Positions 53,553 to 62,151 of a DNA stretch of 64,000 bases are shown here, in pieces; the first letter of the stretch is position 1; every line of letters begins with the position of its first letter. The stretch covers positions 310,001-374,000 of the forward strand of contig CAVRJA010000002.1 of assembly GCA_963721405.1 (NCBI GenBank), read 5' to 3'. The notes under the pieces were generated by a model. The model saw nothing but the letters and a program-made list of their open reading frames with translations, did not search any database and was not told where the DNA came from. The DNA is from JAFNAG01 sp963721405 (lineage in GTDB: Bacteria; Acidobacteriota; UBA6911). The translations under genes and the position numbers were made by a program.

Positions 53553-53987
53553 TTGGCCCGGATGAGATTGTTGAACTGCCTGCTGCCGGTTGTTTTTGCG
53601 GTGGCGGGAGTGGGCTTTTCCCAGGTCGCTTCATCGCAGAAACCCCCTGCACTCATTCGTGATACCGGCGTGGCGGAAGGGAAGACGGACGTCGAAACCG
53701 CCAAGAAGAAAGAACACAACCCGATGCTCGCCATGGAAAACCTCAAGATCGGCAACTATTACTTCAAAAAGGGGAACTACGTGGCGGCCATCGGGCGCTT
53801 CCAGGATGCCATCGAATACCAACCCAACCTGATCGACGCGTACGATGCGCTCGGCCGCGCCTACGAAAAAAAGGGGGACAAGGAAAAGGCCATCGCGGTC
53901 TACAAGGATGTTCTGAAGCGCTATCCCGAATCTCCCAAAGCAGCGGAATTAAAGTCCCGCACGGCCAAGCTGGAGAAAAAGAAATAA
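53553..53987 (+). CDS. Exported tetratricopeptide-repeat protein
   Basis: A 144-residue protein with a signal peptide (LLNCLLPVVFAVAGVGFSQV) and two to three TPR units (about 60-130: NLKIGNYYFKKGNYVAAIGR, LIDAYDALGRAYEKKGDKEK). The C-terminus is Lys-rich. I chose the TTG at 53553 because GGAGG lies 7 nt upstream; the GTG at 53547 is too close to that site. TPRs mediate protein contacts, so a periplasmic assembly role is possible but unknown. Divergent from hfq. Confidence 0.82.
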   Translation: MARMRLLNCLLPVVFAVAGVGFSQVASSQKPPALIRDTGVAEGKTDVETAKKKEHNPMLAMENLKIGNYYFKKGNYVAAIGRFQDAIEYQPNLIDAYDALGRAYEKKGDKEKAIAVYKDVLKRYPESPKAAELKSRTAKLEKKK

Positions 53988-54003
53988 CCGGGCGCCAGGC
54001 AAT

Positions 54004-54996
54004 TCAGCTGCGTGCGGTCTCTGCAAGGAAGAGCGCTTCCAGTGCGAGTTGGCGGTTGACGTTTTGCTGCAGTCCGGTTCTCAGGTTCTTAACCGCCTCG
54101 ATGGCGCCGATCACCCTGGCGCGCGGCGCCGACTGCGCGAGGCCGGCCAGTTCGCGGGCGATGTCACGTTGCCCGATGCGCGCCGGGGCAGTCTGAGCGT
54201 AGTAAACATCCTGCAGCAGGGTCGCTGCCATATCCAGCCACACTGGAAACAGTTCTTTGTCTTTGGCGATGCCCGACCCCAGGGCGCTGGCCTGGGCAAA
54301 TCCCTCCCGGCGCAGCAGCATGGACACGAATCGGAGCGCCATCGCGCGCACTTCCTTGTGCCGGGCGGGATCGAACGCCGTCGCCAGGCTCAAGCTGCCG
54401 TTGCTGAAACTCGCGGCCAGGCGGGCATCGTCGGGCGTGCGCCCTTCCGTGCCGGTAAGGAACGCTTCGATGTCGTCCTCTGCGATCGGGCCGAACTGGA
54501 GCAGCCGCGAGCGTGACCGGATCGTACCCAGCAGGAGGTACGGCTTCACTGTCACGAGCACGAGTACGGACCGGCTGGGAGGCTCTTCCAGTGTCTTCAA
54601 CAGACAGTTGGCTGCCTCTGCCCGCATCTGGTCGGCGCCGTCCAGGATCACCATCCGGTACTTCCCCTCGAAAGGCTGGTAGGCGACCTCGTCGATCATG
54701 GCCCGCACCTGGTCGATCTTGATGAATGCGCCGTCCGGCGCCACTACGCGGACATCGGGATGGGTCCCGCCGCTGATCTTCCGGCAGGCATTGCAGACGC
54801 CGCAAGGCTCGTCGCGCTCGGGCCGGATACAATTCAGGTGTTGTGCCAGGAGCAGGGCCAGAGTCCGTTTGCCGACGCCGGACGGGCCGGCAAAGATCAA
54901 TGCGTGCGGCAGACGCCCCTGGTCGACAGCCCGGCGCAGAGTGTCCACCACCCGCCGGTTGCCGACGAAGGACTTGAAATTCTGCGGGGCTGTCAT
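54004..54996 (-). CDS. holB: DNA polymerase III subunit delta'
   Basis: Clamp-loader subunit of 330 residues. Walker A-like FAGPSGVGKRTLALLLAQHL (about 34-53), zinc-binding CGVCNACRKISGG, then ILDGADQMRAEAANCLLKTL with EEPP and the sensor SRSRLLQF. This is the AAA+ delta'/gamma pattern at the usual delta' length. The start codon overlaps the tmk stop as ATGA, the common tmk-holB coupling. It ends 16 nt from the convergent TPR gene. Confidence 0.93.
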   Translation of the reverse strand: MTAPQNFKSFVGNRRVVDTLRRAVDQGRLPHALIFAGPSGVGKRTLALLLAQHLNCIRPERDEPCGVCNACRKISGGTHPDVRVVAPDGAFIKIDQVRAMIDEVAYQPFEGKYRMVILDGADQMRAEAANCLLKTLEEPPSRSVLVLVTVKPYLLLGTIRSRSRLLQFGPIAEDDIEAFLTGTEGRTPDDARLAASFSNGSLSLATAFDPARHKEVRAMALRFVSMLLRREGFAQASALGSGIAKDKELFPVWLDMAATLLQDVYYAQTAPARIGQRDIARELAGLAQSAPRARVIGAIEAVKNLRTGLQQNVNRQLALEALFLAETARS

Positions 54997-55649
54997 CGCA
55001 TCGTCCCCCCGGAGCGCGCGAAGCCGAACCAGGAAGCGAGCAGCGGGTCAATGCGCGAGAACACCTCGTCCGGCGTCCCGGTTGCATCGATGACACAGAT
55101 CCTGCCAGGCGCGGATCTTGCCAGCGCCAGGTAGGCTTCCCGCACGTTCCGATGAAAAGAGAGATCCTCTGCCTCGAATCTCCCCTCGGCGCCTGCGGAA
55201 CCGCTTTCCTGGTTCCGCATACGGGCCCGTCGGAGCCCGACCTCCGGCGACAGGTCGAGCAGGATTGTCTTATCTGGTTCGCGAATGTCCAGCAGCCTCG
55301 CCAGCGCCTCGATGGTCGACGCCGGAATCCGCCGGGCGGCTCCCTGATACGCGCGCGTGGCATCGTGATAGCGATCCGAGAGCACCGTGACGCCCTGCAC
55401 CAGCGCCGGCTCAATCAGCTCCTGCAGGTGCTGATACCGGTCGGCAAGGTAGAGCAGCAGTTCGCTCACCGGCTCGCGTCCCGGGCCCCCCGCGTGCAGC
55501 AATATCGACCGAACTGCCGCGCCGAATGCGGTTCCGCCCGGTTCGCGTGTGAGTACGCAAGGGATGCCTTTGCTCCGGAGAAATGCCTCGGCCTGGCTGA
55601 TCTGAATGCTCTTCCCGGAGCCCTCAATCCCTTCAAACGTGATAAACAT
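54993..55649 (-). CDS. tmk: Thymidylate kinase
   Basis: Phosphorylates dTMP to dTDP. The 218-residue product opens MFITFEGIEGSGKSIQISQA (P-loop), then TREPGGTAFGAAVRSILLHA, LLYLADRYQHLQELIEPALV and LSDRYHDATRAYQGAARRIP. The ATG at 55649 is the family start; the frame extends to 55742 without conserved sequence. Translationally coupled to holB by ATGA. Confidence 0.96.
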   Translation of the reverse strand: MFITFEGIEGSGKSIQISQAEAFLRSKGIPCVLTREPGGTAFGAAVRSILLHAGGPGREPVSELLLYLADRYQHLQELIEPALVQGVTVLSDRYHDATRAYQGAARRIPASTIEALARLLDIREPDKTILLDLSPEVGLRRARMRNQESGSAGAEGRFEAEDLSFHRNVREAYLALARSAPGRICVIDATGTPDEVFSRIDPLLASWFGFARSGGTMR

Positions 55650-55801
55650 GTCCGGTTCTTGCCTGATATGGGAAATGCATCTAGAATTCACTCGGCATTG
55701 CGGCGCAGGAGGCAGCTTAGCAAACAGCCACTCGGGAGACAAGAAGTCAGTGGGCGGCGCCGGAACAGCACCGGCGACCCGCTTATGGTCGGGATAGACC
55801 T

Positions 55802-56503
55802 ATGGACGAGATCGCAGGAAACATCCGAAGGGTCCGGGAGCGCCTTGCGGCCGCAGCTACGGCTTGCGGACGCAACCCCGACGACATTACCCTGATCGCC
55901 GTCGGCAAGAACTTCCCCCAGGATTGCATCGCGGAAGCCGCCGCCGCCGGGCAACGCCACTTCGGCGAGAACCGGGTGCAGGAAGCGGCCGGCAAGATTC
56001 CGCATCTCCAAGCCGCGCAGGGCCTGACATGGCATATGATCGGCCATCTGCAAACGAACAAGGCCCAGCGTGCCGCGGAACTCTTCGATGTGATCCACTC
56101 GGTCGACAGCATCAAGCTGGCGCAAAAGCTCAATCAAGCCGCCCTGGCCATCGGGGAGCGCCTCGCGGTTCTCATCCAGGTGGACCTAGGGCACGAAGCC
56201 ACCAAGTTCGGCGCGGAACGAAGCCAGGCTGCAGGGATCGCCGGCGCGATTCTCGATCTGGGCGGGCTGCGCCTGGATGGACTCATGACCATACCGCCGT
56301 TTTTCGAGGACCCCGAACTCGCGCGCCCCTATTTCGCCGCTCTTCGCCAGCTGCGTCAATCGCTCGAGGACGAGCGTCCGGGACTTCTGGGCCGCGGCCA
56401 CCTTTCGATGGGCATGAGCAACGATTTCGAGGTCGCTGTCCAGGAAGGCGCAACCATGGTCCGCGTCGGGACCGCCATCTTCGGGGAACGCCGCCTCAAA
56501 TAG
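55802..56503 (+). CDS. YggS/PROSC-family PLP-binding protein
   Basis: Pyridoxal-phosphate homeostasis protein of 233 residues. The PLP Lys is in ITLIAVGKNFPQD (about 36); FGENRVQEAAGKIPHL, WHMIGHLQTNKAQRAAELFD and LSMGMSNDFEVAVQEGATMV are the barrel motifs. RVGTAIFGERRLK ends the protein. Divergent from tmk across 152 nt. Known members maintain the free PLP pool rather than catalyse a reaction. Confidence 0.95.
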   Translation: MDEIAGNIRRVRERLAAAATACGRNPDDITLIAVGKNFPQDCIAEAAAAGQRHFGENRVQEAAGKIPHLQAAQGLTWHMIGHLQTNKAQRAAELFDVIHSVDSIKLAQKLNQAALAIGERLAVLIQVDLGHEATKFGAERSQAAGIAGAILDLGGLRLDGLMTIPPFFEDPELARPYFAALRQLRQSLEDERPGLLGRGHLSMGMSNDFEVAVQEGATMVRVGTAIFGERRLK

Positions 56504-56925
56504 CGCCGCCCGGCCATTCCCGAGTAGTAAGCGAACATCTCCCGGGGCCAATCGTTACATTATAAAAACCTAATAATAGTGGATTTTATGTGCAACCCAT
56601 GTGCATATCGTGTGAAAATGACTTTCAGTACATCCAAGCAAATCTTGCAAACAATAGGTTTTCATAGTTTTTTCGTTTTCTTTATCCGCTGTGCAAAACT
56701 TTTCCGGCTCCGACCGCGAAATACCTCGTGGAAGGCGTCCAGCGGGTGCCGGATTCAGTTGCCGCAAGCCTGAAATGCGCTCCGCTTATTCGCACCTGGA
56801 CGTGGACTGGCTTTCCTGATTTGAATCTCGCCAGGTTGACACTTGCCGGGGAGCCCCTGCGGCGGCGTGCCACCGTTCATTGAACTCAGAAACGCGGATT
56901 TGATTGGCGTGGCGACGGGGCGGTT
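56504..56925. other. Gene-free region with an A/T-rich part
   Basis: 56560-56700 is clearly more A/T-rich than its surroundings. A single hexamer run of the NTGGAC type lies at 56794-56808. No gene, RNA or terminator is recognised. Confidence 0.5.
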
Positions 56926-57320
56926 GCCGGGACCGCCGGCGTCTCGCCTAATGCCGCATACTTTTTCTAAAATTCCGTTCTTGCATACGAATTACCATTT
57001 TGGCTCGTGGACCTGGACCTGGACTTCGACGTGGACCTAGACGAGGTTGCGGCACAGGTTTCTGAGGCGTTGGGACTTAACGGCGCACCTTTAATCACGT
57101 CCACGTCCAAGTCCAGGTCTATGTCTATGTCCAGGTCCAAGATCCCTGCATTTTGCTCGCCCCTCTTTTTGCAAAAAGTATGCGGCATTAGGCGTCTCGC
57201 CGGCATCCTCCGTGCGCTTGCCGAAGCGATTGAATCGGGCAGGCTCTCGCCCACGGTTTTCGGGTCGGGCTGTGGGTGCCGCATTGCTTTTGCCGGCGAG
57301 ACGCCCAATGCCGCAGTTTC
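56926..57320. repeat. Nested inverted arrays with hexamers (element E)
   Basis: The inner arrays are NTGGAC hexamers: 57007-57046 and, inverted, 57096-57141; the best core is 57016-57036 against 57099-57119 with one mismatch. They are framed by a 22-bp exact inverted repeat (56945-56966 and 57173-57194; reads CGCCTAATGCCGCATACTTT and two more T). This extends to 32 bp (56935-56966, 57173-57204) except for a three-base TCT/AGA flip. A third copy of GCCGGCGAGACGCC lies at 57291-57318. 56926-56948 matches 36403-36425 at 20 of 23 bases. The flank 57321-57409 shows no gene. Confidence 0.8.
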
Positions 57321-57409
57321 CGAAGAGAGGTTTGTCCTGGTCCACGTTTACGCGGATGAGTCGGTTTGTCAGTTCTTCGGAGTCCGGTCGGGGACGAAGC
57401 GCTGCAGGG

Positions 57410-59053
57410 CTATTTCGGATCGGGCGGGATATCGTAGATGAAGATGGTGTAGCCGATTTTCGCCACCGGTTGATACTCTTTCAGCCAGCCGTAGCAACCC
57501 CACATCTGCAAGGCGGTAGCGCTGGCGGCAATCAGGCCGGTTGTCTTCTTCGGAGGCTTTTCACACGGCGGCACATCGTATGAAATGCCGTAGTGCGCCG
57601 GGTCCGCGGTGGAGAAGCAGATGAACTTGATCCGATCGATCCCCCTCTCTTCCATGTAGGACTTGAGCCCTTTCAACTCCTGCCCCCAATCAAAGTCGGA
57701 TTCAAACAGGAGGCGCATGCCGTTAACGGGGCCGCCGCCGAGTTCGCTGATGTAAGCGAGGTAATGAGGAGCGACCAGGATCGAGGAGCCGGCATACCAG
57801 AGCAAGAGCACCGGCAGCACCAGCTTCAGAGCCCGCCCGGCCTGCGCTTTCTCCTCCGCAACCAGACGGCCGGCCCACATACAGAGCAGCGGATACACCG
57901 GCAGGATGTAGCGGATGCCGCGGCTGAGCCTGAATATGCTGAAATAGAGCGGGAAGATCAGTCCCATCACCAGCGGGACCCACATCCCGCGGTTAGGCCC
58001 GTTCGGCGCGGCGAACAACAGGATGAGCAGGAATGGCAGCGGCGTCTTGAGCAGAAAGGCAACCAGGTAAAAGTGGAACCACCCTTTCCTCGAGATGTCC
58101 CCGAGAAAAAAAGTCCAGAACCCCTCTTCGACGACGGTATGCTGCAAGTCCAAACCGGAGACATATGCCTCAGGGAGGGGCAAGGGCAGGGATTTCAGCA
58201 CTGGCACGCTTTGCAGGCGATTGAAGAACCTGCTCCTGTATGCATGGCCCCGCAGCGGGCGCAGGCTTCCGTGAAAGAGATATCCCGCGTTCACGACCAC
58301 GGCTGCCGCCAGGAGGATCAGCGCCAGATCGCGTCCTCCCCAACGGACAGGTCCTGCTTCCGGCTTCCGCCTCTGCCGCACGAAAATCACGGCCAGAACG
58401 ACAACGACGGCGATCGCGGCAAGAACGGCGCTGTACTTGGACAGCAGCGCCAGGCCGAGCGACGCCCCGATTGCGATCGAATGCCATGGCGAGGGATCAT
58501 GGAGATAGCGCCACAAGAGATAAGCCGCAAGCGTGCAAAAAAAGGCCAGGCACAAATCAGGAGTGATCAGGACGGCATCGCTGAGCACGACGGGGTTGAA
58601 GGCAAACAGAAACAGCGACAGCAATGCTCCGGCGCTTCCGTAAGCTTCCCGGCTCCAGGTGAAAACCAGAAGCCCGAGCAGCGCGGCCAGGAGCAAGACA
58701 GGCACTCTTGCCATGGCCAGGAGGCGGTCATCCGGACGAGAAGCCATGATCGCGCGGCCGCGGGCGTTCAGGTCGGGGATGGAGAAGACGGTGTCGTCCA
58801 GCCCGACAAAATACAACGGCAGGCTGTGCAGGTAATAGGAAAGAGGGGGATGCAGCAACGCATCCGGCAGGTCCCAACGCTGAGTCTTGACCAGGTACCG
58901 GCCCATGCCGAGGTAATGGGTTTCATCCCCGGTCGCCGACAGGGAAAGGATGGCGATGATGCCTTGAATCACGAACGCGGCGAGCAGAAAACCGGCCAGC
59001 AGCCGCTCGGCTTTCCTGCTGACTGCGATGTCTCCACGGAGGATGCGCATCAT
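57410..59053 (-). CDS. GT39-type membrane glycosyltransferase (ArnT/PMT-like)
   Basis: A 547-residue polytopic protein with about ten membrane segments. It has the first-loop acidic motif SATGDETHYLGMGRYL (about residue 41), HPPLSYYLHSLPLYF and a soluble C-terminal part (ESDFDWGQELKGLKSYMEER, FICFSTADPAHYG). This is the pattern of phospholipid-carrier-dependent glycosyltransferases that transfer a sugar from a polyprenyl phosphate on the periplasmic side. Start ATG at 59053 or the adjacent one at 59050. The acceptor is unknown. Confidence 0.88.
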   Translation of the reverse strand: MMRILRGDIAVSRKAERLLAGFLLAAFVIQGIIAILSLSATGDETHYLGMGRYLVKTQRWDLPDALLHPPLSYYLHSLPLYFVGLDDTVFSIPDLNARGRAIMASRPDDRLLAMARVPVLLLAALLGLLVFTWSREAYGSAGALLSLFLFAFNPVVLSDAVLITPDLCLAFFCTLAAYLLWRYLHDPSPWHSIAIGASLGLALLSKYSAVLAAIAVVVVLAVIFVRQRRKPEAGPVRWGGRDLALILLAAAVVVNAGYLFHGSLRPLRGHAYRSRFFNRLQSVPVLKSLPLPLPEAYVSGLDLQHTVVEEGFWTFFLGDISRKGWFHFYLVAFLLKTPLPFLLILLFAAPNGPNRGMWVPLVMGLIFPLYFSIFRLSRGIRYILPVYPLLCMWAGRLVAEEKAQAGRALKLVLPVLLLWYAGSSILVAPHYLAYISELGGGPVNGMRLLFESDFDWGQELKGLKSYMEERGIDRIKFICFSTADPAHYGISYDVPPCEKPPKKTTGLIAASATALQMWGCYGWLKEYQPVAKIGYTIFIYDIPPDPK

Positions 59054-59116
59054 GAGACACGGCCTCGGATCCGGCTCCAGGCGCCCGTGACCTTTTCTGC
59101 CTTTTGAGTCTCGGAT

Positions 59117-59145
59117 TTCATAGTGACCAAAACTGCAAGAGTTAA
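59117..59145 (-). promoter_or_regulatory. Possible promoter of the GT39 gene
   Basis: Minus-strand TTAACT (59140-59145), 17 nt, TATGAA (59117-59122). The inverted CACGAAA array begins directly upstream of the -35 box. Confidence 0.4.
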
Positions 59146-59191
59146 CCACGAAACACACGAAAAACACGAAAGATTTTCGTGCGATTCGTGG
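59146..59191. repeat. Inverted array of CACGAAA words (element F)
   Basis: Three copies of a CACGAAA-type word (59146-59171) are followed after three bases by the inverted pair TTTCGTG and TTCGTGG (59175-59191), forming a compact hairpin. Same design as the other arrays but with almost no loop. Confidence 0.65.
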
Positions 59192-59223
59192 TCTGAAATT
59201 TCTGTCTGAGGATCGACCGGTGG

Positions 59224-59475
59224 TCAGTTATCGACCAGGTGCAGATTTCCCTGGCGCCGGTGTTCCTCCAGGAGGCGCCTGGCCTCCACGGCAAGCGCGG
59301 CGGGGACGTAGATGCAGATTTCAGTGATTCCGTCCGTGGGCAAGGGGCTGATCGGTTGCGGGATCTCGAAGGAATAGTGGCAGGGTATTCCGTAGCCTTC
59401 CAGCAGGCTCTTGATTACCGACGCCTCGCTGGTCATCCACGTAGTCGCCACGACGATGGGAGCTTCCTTGTCCAT
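59224..59475 (-). CDS. DUF2007 domain protein
   Basis: An 83-residue protein of the same family as the one at 51215-51496: PIVVATTWMTSEASVIKSLL, GIPCHYSFEI and a C-terminal helix AVEARRLLEEHRRQ. Function unknown. It lies 23 nt after the zinc-ribbon gene at 59499-59804 and is probably co-transcribed with it. Confidence 0.82.
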   Translation of the reverse strand: MDKEAPIVVATTWMTSEASVIKSLLEGYGIPCHYSFEIPQPISPLPTDGITEICIYVPAALAVEARRLLEEHRRQGNLHLVDN

Positions 59476-59498
59476 GCGGGTCAGCCCGGATATCGGCC

Positions 59499-59804
59499 TT
59501 ATTTCTTGAACAGATCGTCGAAGCGGGCCCGCGCGTCCCGGGTGCGGTTGGAAAGGCCGCTGCCTGCGGCTCTTCCCCGCAGCGGTTCGAAGTAGTCGCA
59601 GTAGTTGGCGCGATCCTTATCCCGCACCCATTCGGCCTGGGATTCGGCGCACTGATTGTGAGCGCTCGGGCTGTAGTGCCGGCAATTGCGGCAGCAGTGC
59701 AGGTCGGCATCGCATTTCGGGCAGACGTCCCTGCGGCCGATGCGCTCCTGGAATTCGTATACGGTCCCGCAGCGATAGCAGCAGAAGTCAGGCGCGGCGC
59801 TCAT
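59499..59804 (-). CDS. Zinc-ribbon hypothetical protein
   Basis: A 101-residue protein with many Cys pairs: FCCYRCGTVYEF, DVCPKCDADLHCCRNCRHYS, NQCAES and ANYCDYFEP. The first two CxxC pairs fit a zinc ribbon and the following CxxC...C...C set a second metal site. The last about 25 residues are basic and probably flexible. I do not recognise a named function. Grouped with the downstream DUF2007 gene. Confidence 0.75.
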   Translation of the reverse strand: MSAAPDFCCYRCGTVYEFQERIGRRDVCPKCDADLHCCRNCRHYSPSAHNQCAESQAEWVRDKDRANYCDYFEPLRGRAAGSGLSNRTRDARARFDDLFKK

Positions 59805-59842
59805 CCATCACCTCTTGACAGGCGCAATGTCCGGCGGCTTTG

Positions 59843-60688
59843 TTAACGGATCGTCACCGGATCCCGCTTTCTGTGGAACGCCTGAATATCATAGGTTACA
59901 CCCAGCAGCAGCCCGGAGCCAGGATCGAAACGCCTCAGCCCGGCGACGCCCGCGATTTCCCAAAGCAGTCCCGCCATTCGGACGCGGGCCCCAAGCTGGA
60001 CCCGCGACATGTTTTCGTTGCCGATGCGCAGCGGCCCCTGCCGCCCGCGTACTTCGCCGACCAGTTCGAGCCCCGCGTGGACGGGCGCAAGGATGGCAAA
60101 TCCGTAGGTCAGCAAATCGGCCTGGGAGTTGGGTTGGACCGGCGACCCGAGGATCGCCAGGCCGAGGTTGCCCCGGAATGCCACCTTGCCCAGATGCTTC
60201 GTGAGCAGCAGCTTCGAATAAAATTCGGTTTGGTCGGTCCCCAGACCGCTCTCGTTGGACGCGTTCGGAAGTTGAACGGCAAAGGAAAACGCCAGGGCCG
60301 GGCGCGCGCCTTTTTCACCCGCGAGCTTCAGCTTCGTGCCGAGAATCAGGTCGCCGAAATCGCTGGTAGTTCCCCCGGCAAAAGTCGGCGGAATGACCGC
60401 AGGGGAGCGCCGGTTGACCGTGAGGAAATCCCGCGCGACCCCGGAAATTTGAAATTCCGCATACTCGCCCGCACCCACGCGAATGATGGTCACACCAAGG
60501 CGCAGCAGGTCTCCCTCCAGTCCCGACAGGGAGTAGCGCTGCCGGTGGAGGAACTCGATGCCAAACTCGGCCCGAACGGCGCCGATCCCTAGGAGTTCGG
60601 CGGTCTCCGTCCTCAGCGGGCGGTCTTCCTGCGCCCGCGCGGAAACCGGCATGAAGAGTGCGACGAGAACTGCGATCCACTTTCCCAC
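59843..60688 (-). CDS. Exported outer-membrane beta-barrel-like protein
   Basis: A 281-residue protein with a signal peptide ending in VSARAQ. The body has alternating polar and hydrophobic strands (RAEFGIEFLHRQRYSL, DLILGTKLKLAGEKG, LAFSFAVQLPNAS and others), the pattern of MetA-pathway/transporter-like outer-membrane barrels. The last residue pattern is VTIR, not the classical Phe. The GTG at 60688 has GGAGGGG 6 nt upstream; the frame further upstream is not signal-peptide-like. Substrate and family are uncertain. Confidence 0.75.
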   Translation of the reverse strand: MGKWIAVLVALFMPVSARAQEDRPLRTETAELLGIGAVRAEFGIEFLHRQRYSLSGLEGDLLRLGVTIIRVGAGEYAEFQISGVARDFLTVNRRSPAVIPPTFAGGTTSDFGDLILGTKLKLAGEKGARPALAFSFAVQLPNASNESGLGTDQTEFYSKLLLTKHLGKVAFRGNLGLAILGSPVQPNSQADLLTYGFAILAPVHAGLELVGEVRGRQGPLRIGNENMSRVQLGARVRMAGLLWEIAGVAGLRRFDPGSGLLLGVTYDIQAFHRKRDPVTIR

Positions 60689-60849
60689 TTGCCCCTCCAA
60701 CCATCCAAGTGCCGAACGCACGGCCCCAATGGTACATGCACCCGAGCCCTGCCATTTTCGAAGCATAGCTGCGCGGACTGCAAAACTCTACATCAGGATG
60801 AAAGGTTTTGGTCCGCCATTTTGGAACTGCAGCCTACATCTGCGGGCGG

Positions 60850-60878
60850 TTGACCCTCGGGGCGGGCGCCTCTATGAT
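60850..60878 (+). promoter_or_regulatory. Sigma-70 promoter of panD
   Basis: TTGACC (60850-60855), 17 nt, TATGAT (60873-60878), each five of six consensus bases. Start near 60885, 43 nt before the ATG. Confidence 0.7.
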
Positions 60879-60927
60879 TATTCACTGGCCCGGACCATTG
60901 CAGTTGGCCGGGACCTGTGGGGTGTTT

Positions 60928-61299
60928 ATGCTTCGTCAGTTGCTTCTGTCCAAGATTCACCGCGCGACGGTCACGCGCGCGGACCTCCATTACGTGGGAT
61001 CGATCACTCTCGATCCGCTGCTTATCCGGGCCGCCGGTTTCGTGGAGAACGAAAAGATCGACATCTACGACGTCACCAACGGAGCCCGGCTCTCGACCTA
61101 TGTCATTCCCGGCAAATCAGGCAGCGGAGAGGTGGGAGTAAACGGCGCCGCGGCTCACCTGCTCAATCCCGGCGACCTCGTCATACTTGCGGCCTACGCG
61201 TGGATGACCGAGTCTGAGGCCGAGTCTCACCGGCCCCGCGTGGTTCACGTGGATGAGAACAACCGGGTACTCGAGAAGGTAGACGTGGAAAGAAATTGA
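60928..61299 (+). CDS. panD: Aspartate 1-decarboxylase
   Basis: Makes beta-alanine for pantothenate and CoA. The 123-residue proenzyme opens MLRQLLLSKIHRATVTRADL, and the self-cleavage site YVGSITLD has Gly24-Ser25 in the exact family position, giving the pyruvoyl cofactor. NGAAAHLLNPGDLVIL marks the active-site end. I chose the ATG at 60928; an earlier in-frame ATG (60808) adds a non-conserved 40 residues and precedes the promoter start point. Confidence 0.96.
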   Translation: MLRQLLLSKIHRATVTRADLHYVGSITLDPLLIRAAGFVENEKIDIYDVTNGARLSTYVIPGKSGSGEVGVNGAAAHLLNPGDLVILAAYAWMTESEAESHRPRVVHVDENNRVLEKVDVERN

Positions 61300-61409
61300 G
61301 AGTGTCAGGATCAACGGAGCAACCAGGCCGCGATGACCGGACTGTGGAGGTGAGGATGAAACCGCGTCAGGTGCCACTCCGCGCCCGCCGCAGGTGGAGG
61401 TCACTCGGC

Positions 61410-62060
61410 CTGGATTACCTCCACGATAATCGAATCAGGATCCGATCCCGTCGGCGCCAGGGCGTCGCCCGTCGGTGCGCACCACGGCGCGTACCTGCCC
61501 GAACGGCTGCTGCGCCAAGGGCCACCAGAGCGCGGGTTCCGCCCCCGCGTCCGAGGGGCGATCGCACACGTCTTCCATGACGCCGACGATCCGCCATTTT
61601 TCATCCCAGATATTCAGCTCTTTGCCAATGATGTCGCTTTCGGGAAAATACCTGTGCCCGAATTCCCGGTTGACGACCACCACGCGCGGGGCTTTGACGG
61701 AATCACGTTCATCGATGTATCTCCCCTGGACCAACCGGAATCTCAGGGCTTCAAAAAAACCGGGAGTGGCCGCCTGGAAGCGGGCCAGTAACGTCTCCCC
61801 TTCACGTGGCTGGCGCCCAACGATGTCGAACGATGTGTTCTCGTCGTAACCGGTCAAGGGAATGTTCGATGCCAATCCGGCCGCCTTTACCCCTGGGATA
61901 TGTTGCCAGCGGCTCAGGAGCACACCGGAAAGCCCGGTTATCCGCGCCGGCTTGTCATAGGCGCTCTGCGGCAGGTTCAGCTGAAACGTAAGCACGCCCC
62001 GCGGGTCAAACCCGTGATCGCGCGCTTCCAGCAGAATTGAGCTGCGGAACGGAGAAACGG
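61410..62060 (-). pseudogene. Remnant of a MacB-like ABC permease (acidobacterial duplicated permease type)
   Basis: A fragment with MacB periplasmic-core features: DHGFDPRGVLTFQLNLPQSA, HIPGVKAAGLASNIPLTGYD, GFFEALRFRLVQGRYIDERD and VVVVNREFGHRYFPESDIIG. No N-terminal membrane segment or ATG precedes it, and the frame is lost after VVRTDG (stop at 61435, continuation GDALAPTGSDPDSI in another frame to about 61410). All FtsX membrane domains are missing. A dead remainder of a larger gene. Confidence 0.75.
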
Positions 62061-62151
62061 AGGCGGAGGAACTCCAGCGCGGGCCCCAGCGCGACCGGAG
62101 CGTGGTGGCAACGGCGCCGGCGTTTACCAGTGACCTGATTACGGTGCAAAA

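Noticed and set aside
57007..57441. Open frame starting with alternating Asp and hydrophobic residues
   Set aside because: The alternation is the NTGGAC hexamer array read in frame; it breaks off into unrelated sequence and no ribosome binding site is present.
57593..59107. Plus-strand open frame of 504 codons opposite the GT39 gene
   Set aside because: Gln/Arg/Glu-rich mirror of a hydrophobic membrane protein.
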